In this document: in pieces, positions 43,088 through 52,469 of the stretch | Position numbering within the stretch: the first letter of the stretch is position 1 | Layout: every line of letters begins with the position of its first letter | Assembly: GCA_023431345.1 (NCBI GenBank) | Contig: JAEYWK010000179.1 | Location: forward strand, 1-64,000 | Direction: 5' to 3' | Source: Pseudomonadota bacterium | GTDB lineage: Bacteria > Myxococcota_A > Polyangia > Polyangiales > Polyangiaceae | DNA: 64,000 nt | Notes under the pieces: generated by a model | What the model was told of the DNA's origin: nothing | Database searches by the model: none | Seen by the model: only the letters and a program-made list of their open reading frames with translations | Position numbers and translations under genes: made by a program

Positions 43088-44269
43088 GTGATCGGCGCGC
43101 GCGCCGTCGAGCGCTTCGTGAGCGAGATCCGCGCCGCGCTCCGGCGCCGGCCTGCCCACGAAGCGAAGCTGGCGGGCACGCTGCGCGCCGTGTCGGCGCA
43201 TTCACCCGCGCTGCTCGACGAGCTGGTGGTGGTGGTCGAAACGGTGGCGCGGCGAGGCTCGTTCGATCGCCCGCTCTACGCGGCCTCGGTGCGTACGCTG
43301 GCTGAGCGCGCCGATCCTCGCCTCACGTCGGCGCTCGCCAAGGCGCTCGGGCGCGACGACGCGGGCGGCCTTTCGTCGCTGGCGTCGGCGTGCTTCAGCC
43401 GCGACCGGTCGCTCTCGGAGCCGCTGTCGCGGGCCGCCAGCAGCCGCCACCCGGTGCTGGCGTTCGCGGCGGAGGTGGCGCGGCTTTCGCGCGGTGAGGC
43501 GCGCGGCGGCTCGATGGCTTCGCTAGCGCCCAAGATCAAAGAGTCGCATCGCATCGCGCTGTGCGGGGAGCTGTTCCTGTCGCTGCTGGCGGGCGCGCCG
43601 CTGCCGCGAGAAATCGGGCCCGCGCTGGCGGTGCTACGTGACGCCGAACGACACCTCGGCCGCTGGCTGCTGCTCGGCGAGGTTGCCACGCGCGCCGGCG
43701 ATCCGGAGCCGCTCGCGCAGGCCACGGCGCGCGCGCGCTCGGGCCCGAGCAGCGCGCGCGCGGCGTGGACGCTCGTGGCGTGGGCGCTCGAGCCGAGCTC
43801 GAGCCTACCCAGCGCTCGACCCACGCTCGAGCTCATCGCGAGGCTGAGTGACCGCCCCAGCGCGGAGCGAGACTCCTCGTTTCTGTTTCGCATGGCGGCC
43901 GCACGCGCGCCGAGCGCCCGCGGCGTGCTCGAAGGGCTCGCGCGGCGCCCCCGCCTCGACGACGACGTGTCGGTGCGCGCGGCGCTCCACCTGTGCCGAG
44001 ACTACGGCGACGTGAGCTTCGTGGACGCGCTCAAGCAAGCAGGGCAGTCGCCGCGTCGAGACTCGCTGCGCGGGCTGGCCGCGGCGGCGTTGTTCGACTG
44101 CGGCGCCGCCGGCGAATCGCTGGCGTTGGCCGAGAGCCTCGACGCCAGCCGGCAGCTGCCGGCGCTCGGTTGGGCGGCGCTCTTGCGCGCGCGCGCGGCC
44201 GGCGCGGCCCAGGGCCGCCTGGTGTCGGAGACGACATTTCGCCGCGTGCAGCAGGGAGCGTGCGCGTGA
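43088..44269 (+). CDS. Helical-repeat protein of unknown function
   Basis: A 393-residue soluble protein rich in Ala, Leu and Arg that looks entirely alpha-helical, with HEAT-like spacing (for example PRLTSALAKALGRDDAGGL and SLRGLAAAALFDCGAAG). No known motif or signal peptide was recognised. The GTG at 43088 was chosen behind the extended -10 element. Its TGA overlaps the GTG of the metalloprotease gene, so the two are translationally coupled and may act together, for example as a scaffold or regulator, but this is inference. Confidence 0.7.
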   Translation: MIGARAVERFVSEIRAALRRRPAHEAKLAGTLRAVSAHSPALLDELVVVVETVARRGSFDRPLYAASVRTLAERADPRLTSALAKALGRDDAGGLSSLASACFSRDRSLSEPLSRAASSRHPVLAFAAEVARLSRGEARGGSMASLAPKIKESHRIALCGELFLSLLAGAPLPREIGPALAVLRDAERHLGRWLLLGEVATRAGDPEPLAQATARARSGPSSARAAWTLVAWALEPSSSLPSARPTLELIARLSDRPSAERDSSFLFRMAAARAPSARGVLEGLARRPRLDDDVSVRAALHLCRDYGDVSFVDALKQAGQSPRRDSLRGLAAAALFDCGAAGESLALAESLDASRQLPALGWAALLRARAAGAAQGRLVSETTFRRVQQGACA

Positions 44270-45741
44270 AGCTCTCTCGGTGTGCGCTCGCGGCGCTGTG
44301 GCTGGGCGTGGCCTTGCCGTCGGCTGCCGGCGCGGAGCCGGTGTCGGCCCGAGCGGTGGACGAAGCGGGGCTGCCGCTCAGCGTGGCGCCGACCTACGCC
44401 GCGCTGTCGCGGACGCTGCCGCGCGAGCTCGGCGGCCTACCCGGCACCGACGAAGAGGCGCTGTCGTTCCTGCTCGTGGGCGAGCCCTCGGCGAGCTTCG
44501 AGACGGTCGAAGCGCTGACGCGCGATCGCGCCGGAAGACCGCTGGATGTGATCCATCGCTTGCGGGCCGAGCCCGCGGTGTGCCCGGATGGGGTGGCGCC
44601 CGAGCTGGTGTGTCGGCGCACGCCGGCGCTGCGCTTGGTGACGGACGCGCTCGAGCGCGAGCACGTCGCGCTCAAGTCGCGCTCGCTGCGGGCGGAGCTG
44701 GGGGGCACGCTGCAGCTGACCCTGGCTGGTCGCGTCCTGGTCGACCTGCCAGTGGCCGGACCGGGCGGCGCGGGTGAGCGCTTTCAGGCGCGCCTGCGCA
44801 CGATCGTGCTGCGCAGCGGCCCCGGCGCTCTCCCGGCGCTCGGCGGCGGCGACGCCGAAGCGCGGCGCATCATGAGCGAAGAGCTGCGAAGCGCGGCGGG
44901 GCTGTGGGCGCAGTGCGGCATCGAGCTGCTTCCGGCCGGGCGCGAGCCGGTAGAGCTGCTCGAGGTGCCGCGGACGCAGCTGCTCGCCGTAGGCTGCGGC
45001 GTCGCCCAGCCCGCGTCCGGGGGGCGCATCGCGCTGCTGAACGGCAAACGCAAGGTAAGCCTGGTGACGGCGCCGGGCGAGAGCCCCGTGTCGGTCGCGC
45101 TACGCCTGAGCGAGGCGCTGGGCCCGGGCGCGCAGGTGTTCGAGAACCAGCGCTCGTTCGCAGAGGGCACCGCGAGCGCGGACGTGCTGCTGCGCGGACC
45201 CGCGCGCTGGCTGCCCGACGGCGACGCCCCGATCTCGAGCGATCCCACGCTGCGCGTGTGCGCGGCCGAGCTCGACCTGAACCGAGGCCTCCCGCATTTT
45301 CGTGATGGCGACGCGTTCGTCGGCACGCTCGAGGAGCGAGCGCTGCTGCGCGCTTTCGATGACGGCGACCCGCGCACCATCGAGGTGCTGGTGGTGCCGC
45401 GCTTCGCGGGTGACTCGCGCATCGGCGAGTCGTTCATCGTCAGCCCCGGCTCGAGCCTCTCCAGCAGCGTGATCGTTGACCGCTCGGCCATCGGCGCGGG
45501 GGCGCGCTCGTTCGCGCTGGCGCACGAGCTGGGGCACGTGCTGCTGGCGATGCCGGGTCACCCCGACGATTTCGGCGTCGATCAGTCGTGGTCGCTGATG
45601 GACGCGGACGTCGCGGATCCGACCATTTTCGGCCCGCGGCGCTTGTCGGCGGCCGAATGTCGCCGCGCGCTCGTGCAGAGCGGACCGAGCGGGCGCGTGC
45701 CGCTGCTCGAGCGCGCGCCGCCGCTCAAAACGGCACGATGA
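44266..45741 (+). CDS. Secreted HExxH metalloprotease-like protein
   Basis: A 491-residue protein with a signal peptide (CALAALWLGVALPSAAG, predicted cut after AGA). Near residue 420 SFALAHELGHVLLAMPGH supplies a zinc-binding HExxH and a further His 6 residues after it, like metzincin-type proteases. The region before it is beta-rich and not recognised. The GTG at 44266 overlaps the helical-repeat stop. The last 17 bases overlap the convergent IgGFc-binding-type gene. Confidence 0.75.
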   Translation: MKLSRCALAALWLGVALPSAAGAEPVSARAVDEAGLPLSVAPTYAALSRTLPRELGGLPGTDEEALSFLLVGEPSASFETVEALTRDRAGRPLDVIHRLRAEPAVCPDGVAPELVCRRTPALRLVTDALEREHVALKSRSLRAELGGTLQLTLAGRVLVDLPVAGPGGAGERFQARLRTIVLRSGPGALPALGGGDAEARRIMSEELRSAAGLWAQCGIELLPAGREPVELLEVPRTQLLAVGCGVAQPASGGRIALLNGKRKVSLVTAPGESPVSVALRLSEALGPGAQVFENQRSFAEGTASADVLLRGPARWLPDGDAPISSDPTLRVCAAELDLNRGLPHFRDGDAFVGTLEERALLRAFDDGDPRTIEVLVVPRFAGDSRIGESFIVSPGSSLSSSVIVDRSAIGAGARSFALAHELGHVLLAMPGHPDDFGVDQSWSLMDADVADPTIFGPRRLSAAECRRALVQSGPSGRVPLLERAPPLKTAR

Positions 45742-47710
45742 AGCTGAGCTCGGTGCCGGCCGCGTAAGCGTAGCTCACGAAGTAATCGAAGCCGTCGACG
45801 ATCACGCCCACCGGCTGATTGGCGACGATGCGGTGCACGCCGTCGTTCTGCAGCCCGCTCGTCAAGTTGTCGGGGCGGGGCCTCGACTCGTCGATTTTCG
45901 GGAAGCTCAGCTGACAAGTATAAACGACGTGCTCGGGCGGCCCCCCGCGCTCGTCGTCGTCGAGGCCGTCTCCCGGCGCCACCTCGCACGTCGCGAGCTC
46001 GCTCACGACTTGGCCGTCCAGCGCGATGGCCGTTCCCGGCGCGGCGATGATGCGCACGAAGTCGAAGCTGTACTTGTCGGGCGTCAAGAAGACGTAGCTG
46101 GTCCGGAATTGCTCGATGGGCGGCACGATGACCATGCTCGGATCGCCGCCCGGTAACGCGTTCGGCAAGTTCGCGTCTTCCTGGCTAGGCGAGACGCTGG
46201 AGAGCGCGATGGGCGCGTCGCTGTCGAGCGTGAAATGGTGCGTGCTCGAGAGATCCGCGAAGTCACCGAGGCCGCGCAGCGTGAGCTCGCGGCGCTCACC
46301 GTCGAGGATGGTGCTGATGCGTGCGCCCTGCGCGGTGGTGGCGATCACGCGGAAATACTCGGTCTGCGTGCCGACGCCGACGGCCGCCCCCGCCGCCTGG
46401 ATGGCCCGAGCGCGGTTCGGCGAGACCGTGGCGACGAAGCGCTTGCCGGCGGTGCGCACGTGATCGAGCTGCTCTTCGAGGTGGTCGGCGCAGCACCTGC
46501 GATCGCGCAGGGTGCGAAAGAACGGGGAGTCGCTGGCTTCGCTACCGCTGAACGCGACGATGGGGCCATCGGCGTAGACGATCGTGCCCGTGAAATCGGC
46601 GTTGAAGTCGTCGGTCTCGAGGTTGGCGACGTCGAACGGGTCGAGCGTCAGCACGAGCTCCTCGCCCGGCGCCGTCTCGGGAATACCGCCGCCACCCAGG
46701 ATGCGCGTCGTGGGCACCACGCGGACGCGCGTTCCTGCACGGGTGCCGACCAATGTTAAAAACGCCCGCAAATCCGAGGGGTTATCCGAGCTGAAATTGG
46801 TGTTGGGGTCGTCGGTGCTGGCGATCGTCTGCGGCCAGCCGAGCACCGCGTACACCACGGCCTCCGTGCTGCTTCCCGGATCGAGCGCTTCGGCCGGCTT
46901 GAGCAGCGAGGCGTCGTTCGAGAACACGTCGACGTTCTCGAGCGGGTTGAACTGATACGCGACCACGGGGAACGACGACTTCACGCGGTAGGCCTGGCGT
47001 GTGAGCGCGGTGTGCGTCCCGCTGTCGAAGGTGCCCTCGGCCGAGCCGTCGACCTCGCGCGGACCGAGCTTGAACACGCGCAAGCTGAACGGCGGGATGG
47101 TGGCGCGGGCGACCTCGACCACACGCGGCTCTTCGCCAGGCTGGGAGTCGTCTTGGGTGATCACGACCTCCGTCGTCACGTCGGGATCGGGGTTCGAAAT
47201 CACCACCGCGAACTGCTGCGCGGCCGCGTTCAGCGTGTCGTCGACGCGAGCGTTGTCGAGATCGACGGGCCAGTACTCGCAGCCGACGTTGCTGCGATTG
47301 CGCCGCGCTTCGTTGCACAGGTTGACGCAGCGGCCTTCGCGGCAGCCTTCGAGCTTTTCAGGGTCGCAGGTGCCGGTCTTTTCGCGGGTTTGGCCGTCGG
47401 CGCGGCAGGTGTAGGTGTCGAGCCCGTCGCAGCTGCGCGCACCGGGCAGGCAGGGCGTGCAGGTGAAGCCGTCGGGGTTACACTGCTCGCCGCGCCCCAC
47501 GCAGTCGTCGTCGAGCTCGAAGGTGGGGCCGCCGAGCGCGCTCACGCAGCGCTCGACGCGCCCGCTGGCGCAGCGCGCGGCGCCGACCTCGCAGCTGGGG
47601 GGCGGCGGCTCACCGCGCAGCCAGCGGTCGGTGCGATCGAAGCCGCAGGCGCCGGCGCCAGCCAGGAGCCCGAGCGCGAGAGTCAGCGAACGGGGACGAA
47701 AGAGCGACAT
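45725..47710 (-). CDS. IgGFc-binding-domain lipoprotein
   Basis: A predicted 661-residue exported lipoprotein. The signal ends in AGAGAC with Cys near residue 22. Residues about 35-140 form a Cys-rich module (for example CTPCLPGARSCDGLDTYTC). The large C-terminal part matches the IgGFc-binding family in style, with FPVVAYQFNPLENVDVFSND and the repeated YADGPIVAFSGSEASDSP and VVYTCQLSF type strands. Such proteins are frequent in Myxococcota and may mediate surface adhesion; no binding partner is known here. The ATG at 47710 was chosen; the longer frame lies in the upstream gene. It starts 13 bases after the next gene's stop, in the same operon direction. Confidence 0.82.
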   Translation of the reverse strand: MSLFRPRSLTLALGLLAGAGACGFDRTDRWLRGEPPPPSCEVGAARCASGRVERCVSALGGPTFELDDDCVGRGEQCNPDGFTCTPCLPGARSCDGLDTYTCRADGQTREKTGTCDPEKLEGCREGRCVNLCNEARRNRSNVGCEYWPVDLDNARVDDTLNAAAQQFAVVISNPDPDVTTEVVITQDDSQPGEEPRVVEVARATIPPFSLRVFKLGPREVDGSAEGTFDSGTHTALTRQAYRVKSSFPVVAYQFNPLENVDVFSNDASLLKPAEALDPGSSTEAVVYAVLGWPQTIASTDDPNTNFSSDNPSDLRAFLTLVGTRAGTRVRVVPTTRILGGGGIPETAPGEELVLTLDPFDVANLETDDFNADFTGTIVYADGPIVAFSGSEASDSPFFRTLRDRRCCADHLEEQLDHVRTAGKRFVATVSPNRARAIQAAGAAVGVGTQTEYFRVIATTAQGARISTILDGERRELTLRGLGDFADLSSTHHFTLDSDAPIALSSVSPSQEDANLPNALPGGDPSMVIVPPIEQFRTSYVFLTPDKYSFDFVRIIAAPGTAIALDGQVVSELATCEVAPGDGLDDDERGGPPEHVVYTCQLSFPKIDESRPRPDNLTSGLQNDGVHRIVANQPVGVIVDGFDYFVSYAYAAGTELSFIVPF

Positions 47711-47723
47711 CGTCTTGCGGGGC

Positions 47724-49811
47724 TCAGTGCTGCGAAAGGAAGCGGTCCGTCGCGTAGGCGTTCCAACCTCGCGCCGCGAGCTGGCGGTAGCGCAGCTTGC
47801 CGTAGTCGAAGTCCGCGATGTGCGCGTAGGTGGCTTGAATCGCGAGCGAGCCCTGGGGCAAGGCCGCATCCGGCGCGAGCTCGGCCAGGTTGGGCAGCGC
47901 CAGCACCTCACGCGCGCCGGGTGCCACGATCGTCCAGTAATACAGGCCCCCGCCCGCCTGAATGTCGACGACGGTGAGCTCGACGCTCTGCGCTCCGGGC
48001 GCGGACTTCAGCGTCAGCTTCTTCATGTCCCACTTCACGTTCTTCAGCGGCTCGACCAGCTGCGGCACGGGCACGAAGCCACCCAGGTTGAGTGGCTCCG
48101 CTGAGCTCGTGCTCGAGAACGAGCCGATCACCGAGAGCGGCACGCCGCCGTTCGCGCCCGTTACGGCGCGGGCGCCGAGCACGTAGCGGCTGCCGGCGAG
48201 CGTGCCCACCAGCGGGGGGACGCCGACGAACGAAAAATCAGTGGCGCCGGGCAGCGGGCGCTCGCTGATGCCACTCGGCAAGATCGCGAAGCCTTGATCT
48301 TGCACCTGGATCGCGACGGACGCGCGGATGCGATCCGGGCCGCGCTGGCCCGGCGTCGGGGGATCGAGCGTGACCTTGAGCGCGTGGTCGAGCGGTACGT
48401 CCACCTCGATGAACACGTCTTGCGAGGTTTGACCCGGCTTTACCGCGACCCCGCGCAAGATGCCCATCGCGTAGGCCGTGAAGCTGCGCGGGCTCTTGCT
48501 CGAATCCTCGAGGCCGGCCAGCGTGTAGAGCGTGAAGTTGCCGGGCGACGTCGTTTGATAGAACTTGTAGCCAATCGCGCCCACCGACTCGCGCGTGATG
48601 GCGCTGCCGAGCGAGGGCAAGCGAAAGGGTTGGTCGGCGCTGTCGCTGAGGCGGAACACGTAGGCGACGTCGCGTTCGGTCTCGGTCGCGGGAGGGGGGA
48701 CGTTGGTCCAGCCGCGCCTTTTGAGCTCGCCGTCCGGTTCCCACACCACCTCGCCCGTGATGCTCGAGCCGATGCCCGGCGTGCCGCCCGCGGGCGGCAG
48801 CTCACCGAGGTCGCCGCAATCGGGCGAGAGCACGGGATCGAGGTAAGCGGTGACCTGCTCGACGCCGACGTCGACGAACGTGATCGGCTGGAAGCACTTC
48901 ATGGCAATCGTGACGGTTTGCCGCGGCCCGAGGTCGCCCGAAAACGTCACGACTCCGTGCTTGTCCGTGCGCTTGATGCTTCCGCTGTCGACGTCTTCGC
49001 CGACCAGCACCGTCGCGCCGGGCAGGGCCCGATTCTCGTAGACGTCGAGCACGAGGACGGTCAGCTCACGGTCGAGCCTTTCGCCCGAGAGCCCGCCGCG
49101 GAAGCCGTTGTCGCTGTTGCCGTAAATGAAGCCGTCGAGCACGTCGGCGCGCTGCTCACCGTCGAGCACGCTCACGACCTTGGCGCCCGCCTCGCCAGCG
49201 GGCGTCGTGCAGGTCAGCTCGGTCGGGCTCACGACCTGCAGATCGAGGCAGGGCCGACGGTCGATCTCGACCTCGACGTCGTCGTGCCACTCGGTGCCGT
49301 TGCCTTTGAGGGTGAGGGCGGTGCCGCCCGAGGTGGGGCCGCTCGAGGGCGTTGCGTAGAAGGCGTCGTAGGTGAACCCGCCTTTGAGCGACGCGCTGGT
49401 CGACTCGGCGTCACCGTTCTGCACGCGGATGTCGACGGCTCCGGTGCTGCCGGGCGGCGTGAGCACCTGCAGCCGCTGCGGGTCGATCGGGGTGACGCCC
49501 GCCTTGGGCACCTCGACGTCACCGAACCAAACGCGCGCGTCGCTGCCGAAGCCGTTGCCGCGCACGGTCACGAGCGTCCCGCCCGCGAAGGGGCCGTGGG
49601 GCGGGTCGACCCCGAGCACGGCGTGGGGCGCGATGTCGAGCGCGTCGGGCGGCGCGTCCGGCAGTGAGCCGTCGAGCATGATCGGATCGGGCGGACCCGC
49701 GTCGTCGTCCGTTTGGCGCACGAACGGCTCGTCACGTCGCGCGAGGCAGCTCGCGAAAAAGATTCCGCTCAGTGCTCCTACCCAGGCCAGCGCATGCAGA
49801 CGGCGGCGCAT
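47724..49811 (-). CDS. IPT/TIG-domain lipoprotein
   Basis: A predicted 695-residue lipoprotein (FFASC lipobox, Cys near 22). After an acidic Pro-rich linker come two IPT/TIG domains: VDPPHGPFAGGTLVTVRGNG near residue 68 and ATPSSGPTSGGTALTLKGNG near 152. A carboxypeptidase-regulatory-like beta sandwich follows around 250 (PGATVLVGEDVDSG, GVVTFSGD). The C-terminal half is beta-rich and unassigned. It is likely a cell-surface scaffold. It is first in a two-gene operon with the IgGFc-binding-type lipoprotein. Confidence 0.82.
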   Translation of the reverse strand: MRRRLHALAWVGALSGIFFASCLARRDEPFVRQTDDDAGPPDPIMLDGSLPDAPPDALDIAPHAVLGVDPPHGPFAGGTLVTVRGNGFGSDARVWFGDVEVPKAGVTPIDPQRLQVLTPPGSTGAVDIRVQNGDAESTSASLKGGFTYDAFYATPSSGPTSGGTALTLKGNGTEWHDDVEVEIDRRPCLDLQVVSPTELTCTTPAGEAGAKVVSVLDGEQRADVLDGFIYGNSDNGFRGGLSGERLDRELTVLVLDVYENRALPGATVLVGEDVDSGSIKRTDKHGVVTFSGDLGPRQTVTIAMKCFQPITFVDVGVEQVTAYLDPVLSPDCGDLGELPPAGGTPGIGSSITGEVVWEPDGELKRRGWTNVPPPATETERDVAYVFRLSDSADQPFRLPSLGSAITRESVGAIGYKFYQTTSPGNFTLYTLAGLEDSSKSPRSFTAYAMGILRGVAVKPGQTSQDVFIEVDVPLDHALKVTLDPPTPGQRGPDRIRASVAIQVQDQGFAILPSGISERPLPGATDFSFVGVPPLVGTLAGSRYVLGARAVTGANGGVPLSVIGSFSSTSSAEPLNLGGFVPVPQLVEPLKNVKWDMKKLTLKSAPGAQSVELTVVDIQAGGGLYYWTIVAPGAREVLALPNLAELAPDAALPQGSLAIQATYAHIADFDYGKLRYRQLAARGWNAYATDRFLSQH

Positions 49812-49860
49812 CCAGCGCCAAGGCTACGAGCGTCGCCGCGCCCGGGCAAACGGGTTTCGC

Positions 49861-52311
49861 TCAGCTTGCCAAAATCGCGCCGCTCGGTCCGGATGGTACG
49901 CCGTGCGCGGTCAAGCCGAGCGCCGCGAGCAGCTCGAGCGCGACCCGCTTGCGCGGGCTGGACTCGGAGCCCGGCCCGACGCACGCGGGGCAGCCCGCGG
50001 CGCAGCCGCACGAGCGGATCAAGCGCCCCGCCGCCCAGCACAGCTCGCGGCCGCGCTCGTAAATGCGCTCTGCCAAGCCCACGCCGCCCGGGAGCGCGTC
50101 GAAAAGGAACACGGTCGGGTCGAACTGGCCCGTCCGGCCGGCGTGCGGATCCCGGCCGGGAGCCACCGCTTCCGTCTCGGCGTCGCCCTCCTGACCGCCG
50201 TCGCCGAGCGTCTGCCCGACGTCGCGAGGGTCACACATCAAGAACAGCGTCGACACCGTCTCGAGCGCCGCGCCCACCCCGCGCAGGCCGTCGATCAGCG
50301 TGGCTCGCGGGTGAGGCAGGGTCGCGAGCACGGCTTCGGGGACGGTGAGCCAAAAGCTCGTCGTGTGCATCTGCATCTCGGGCAGGTGTACGTCACCGTA
50401 GCCTGCGTTTTCGTGGGTGAAGAATTTGATCTTCTTGTAGCCGGTGACCTTCTCGATGACCTTCACGTCACCGAAGCCGACGCGCGCGCGACCGAGCGCT
50501 CCGTCTTGACGCGGCTCGATCACGCTCACCGTGCGGTAGGTGAGGGCGGTCGTGAAGTAGTCGGGCTCTACCTTGCGCACGAAGGCCTTGTGGTTCTCGT
50601 AGTCGAGCCGCTCGACCTGGTACTGCTCCGCGTCGTGCTGGTAGATGGCTTGCTCGTGCAGCATGGTGTGGGTGGCGCGGAAATCGAGCTCGGCGATCGA
50701 CTTGCTGGTCGCGACGTCGATGATCACGAAATTGTCCCAGCCGATGTTGCGCAGCGACACGGAGCTGGCCGGGTAAGCTTCTGACGCCCAGTGGTAGCGG
50801 TTGCCCGCCTGGTGCACGAGACCATGCCCGCGCAGGTATTCGAGGGCATCGCGCGTCGCGGCGGCGTCGAGCGGCCCGTAGGTCTCGCCGCGCGCCGGCG
50901 CCGGATCCGCCACGCGCGGCCCCGGCGGAGCCAGCTCGAACGGCGCCTCGAAGACCGCGCACTTGAGGTGCTGGATCAAGATTTCGACGTTGCTCGGATC
51001 GATGCGAGCCTCCTCCGAGCCCGCTTCGAACAGGTAGGAGGGCTCTCGCGCCAGGTATTGATCGAGCGCGTCGCTGCCGCACACCAAGACGGCGATGCTG
51101 GTCTCGCCGCGGCGGCCGGCGCGGCCGAAGCGCTGCCAGGTGCCGGCGACCGAGCCCGGATAGCCCGCGCACACCACCGCCGACAGGTCACCGATGTCTA
51201 TCCCGAGCTCGAGCGCGTTCGTCGCCACCACGCACAGGATCTGCCCCGCGCGCAGGCCCGCTTCGATGCGGCGGCGCGTCTCCGGCAAGTAGCCGCCGCG
51301 GTAAGCCATCACCGCGTCCGCGCCCGCCACGTCGCCCACCTTGGCCCGCAGGTACTTCAGCATCACCTCGACCGAGTTGCGAGACGGGCCGAACACGATC
51401 GTCGGTACCTTGGCGCGCACCAGATCTGCCGCCAAATTCACGGCTTGCTTGATGGTGCTGGCGCGGACCTGCAGCTCCTCGTTCACGATCGGCGGGTTGT
51501 AAATGTACGCCTCGCGGCTGGCCTGCGGCGCGCCCGAGCGATCGACCAGCTCCAGCGCTTCCGGTACGGCACCCATCAAGCGCGCCGCGTGCTCACGCGG
51601 GTTACCGATGGTGGCGGTGGCGGCGATGAACGTGGGGCGAGAGCCATGAAACGCAGCCACGCGCTGGAGGCGGCCGAGCACGTGCGCCATGTGCGAGCCG
51701 AACACGCCGCGGTAAGTGTGGAGCTCGTCGAGCACCACGTAGCGGAGCCCTTGAAACAGCGTCGCCCAGCGCGCGTGGTTCGGCAGAATGCCGGCGTGGA
51801 GCATGTCGGGGTTGGTGAGCACCACCCGGCAGCGCTCACGCACCGCGCGCCGCGCGTCGCCCGGCGTGTCACCGTCGAAGACCATCGCCCCGCTGCCGAG
51901 CTCCGCCGCGATCATGAGCTCGCGCAAGCTGTGCTCTTGATCGCGCGAGAGGGCCTTCGTCGGATACACGAAGAGCGCGGTGGCGGTCGGATCCGCGGCG
52001 AGCGCCGAGAGCACGGGCAGGTGGAAGCACAGGCTCTTGCCGCTCGCGGTGGGGGTCGCGATCACGACATGGCGACCCGCGTGCGCCGCTTCGATGGCTT
52101 GCACTTGGTGGGAGTAGAGCGATGCCACTCCGCGGCGAGCGAGCGCGTTTCGGAGCGATGCCGGCAGGCTCTCGGGCATACCCGCGTGCTCGGGGTCTCG
52201 CGGCGGAAGGCTTCGCTCGGCCGCGAAGCAGCGCTTCACGAACCCGCTAGCTTGCCATTGGTCGACGACCGCGCGGACGCCGGAAGGGTTGGACCAGGGC
52301 GGCTGAGGCAT
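49861..52311 (-). CDS. mrfA: DEXH helicase with DUF1998 (MrfA/YprA-like)
   Basis: An 816-residue SF2 helicase. In Bacillus subtilis MrfA works with exonuclease MrfB in excision of mitomycin C adducts. The Q-motif Gln precedes Walker A VIATPTASGKSLCFHLP, motif II is VLDELHTYRG (DELH), TATIGNP is motif III, and GRAGRRGETS is motif VI. The C-terminal DUF1998 region (about 700-816) has SCGCAAGCPACVGP plus an upstream Cys, the four-Cys metal site. Length fits the family (about 750). It is divergent from lspA. Confidence 0.92.
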   Translation of the reverse strand: MPQPPWSNPSGVRAVVDQWQASGFVKRCFAAERSLPPRDPEHAGMPESLPASLRNALARRGVASLYSHQVQAIEAAHAGRHVVIATPTASGKSLCFHLPVLSALAADPTATALFVYPTKALSRDQEHSLRELMIAAELGSGAMVFDGDTPGDARRAVRERCRVVLTNPDMLHAGILPNHARWATLFQGLRYVVLDELHTYRGVFGSHMAHVLGRLQRVAAFHGSRPTFIAATATIGNPREHAARLMGAVPEALELVDRSGAPQASREAYIYNPPIVNEELQVRASTIKQAVNLAADLVRAKVPTIVFGPSRNSVEVMLKYLRAKVGDVAGADAVMAYRGGYLPETRRRIEAGLRAGQILCVVATNALELGIDIGDLSAVVCAGYPGSVAGTWQRFGRAGRRGETSIAVLVCGSDALDQYLAREPSYLFEAGSEEARIDPSNVEILIQHLKCAVFEAPFELAPPGPRVADPAPARGETYGPLDAAATRDALEYLRGHGLVHQAGNRYHWASEAYPASSVSLRNIGWDNFVIIDVATSKSIAELDFRATHTMLHEQAIYQHDAEQYQVERLDYENHKAFVRKVEPDYFTTALTYRTVSVIEPRQDGALGRARVGFGDVKVIEKVTGYKKIKFFTHENAGYGDVHLPEMQMHTTSFWLTVPEAVLATLPHPRATLIDGLRGVGAALETVSTLFLMCDPRDVGQTLGDGGQEGDAETEAVAPGRDPHAGRTGQFDPTVFLFDALPGGVGLAERIYERGRELCWAAGRLIRSCGCAAGCPACVGPGSESSPRKRVALELLAALGLTAHGVPSGPSGAILAS

Positions 52312-52469
52312 GCGCGAAGACTAAACAAATGTGCGGTAGTAGGCAATCCGGCCAACCGACTGAAATTGGAGCGGAAAAGGCGCCTTCTACTGCCGGTTGC
52401 GGCGCGGTGCACCCGCAACCGACTGGCCCTTTTTCGCGAGGTGTCGTAGACGGCGACCTGGTTTCCCGT

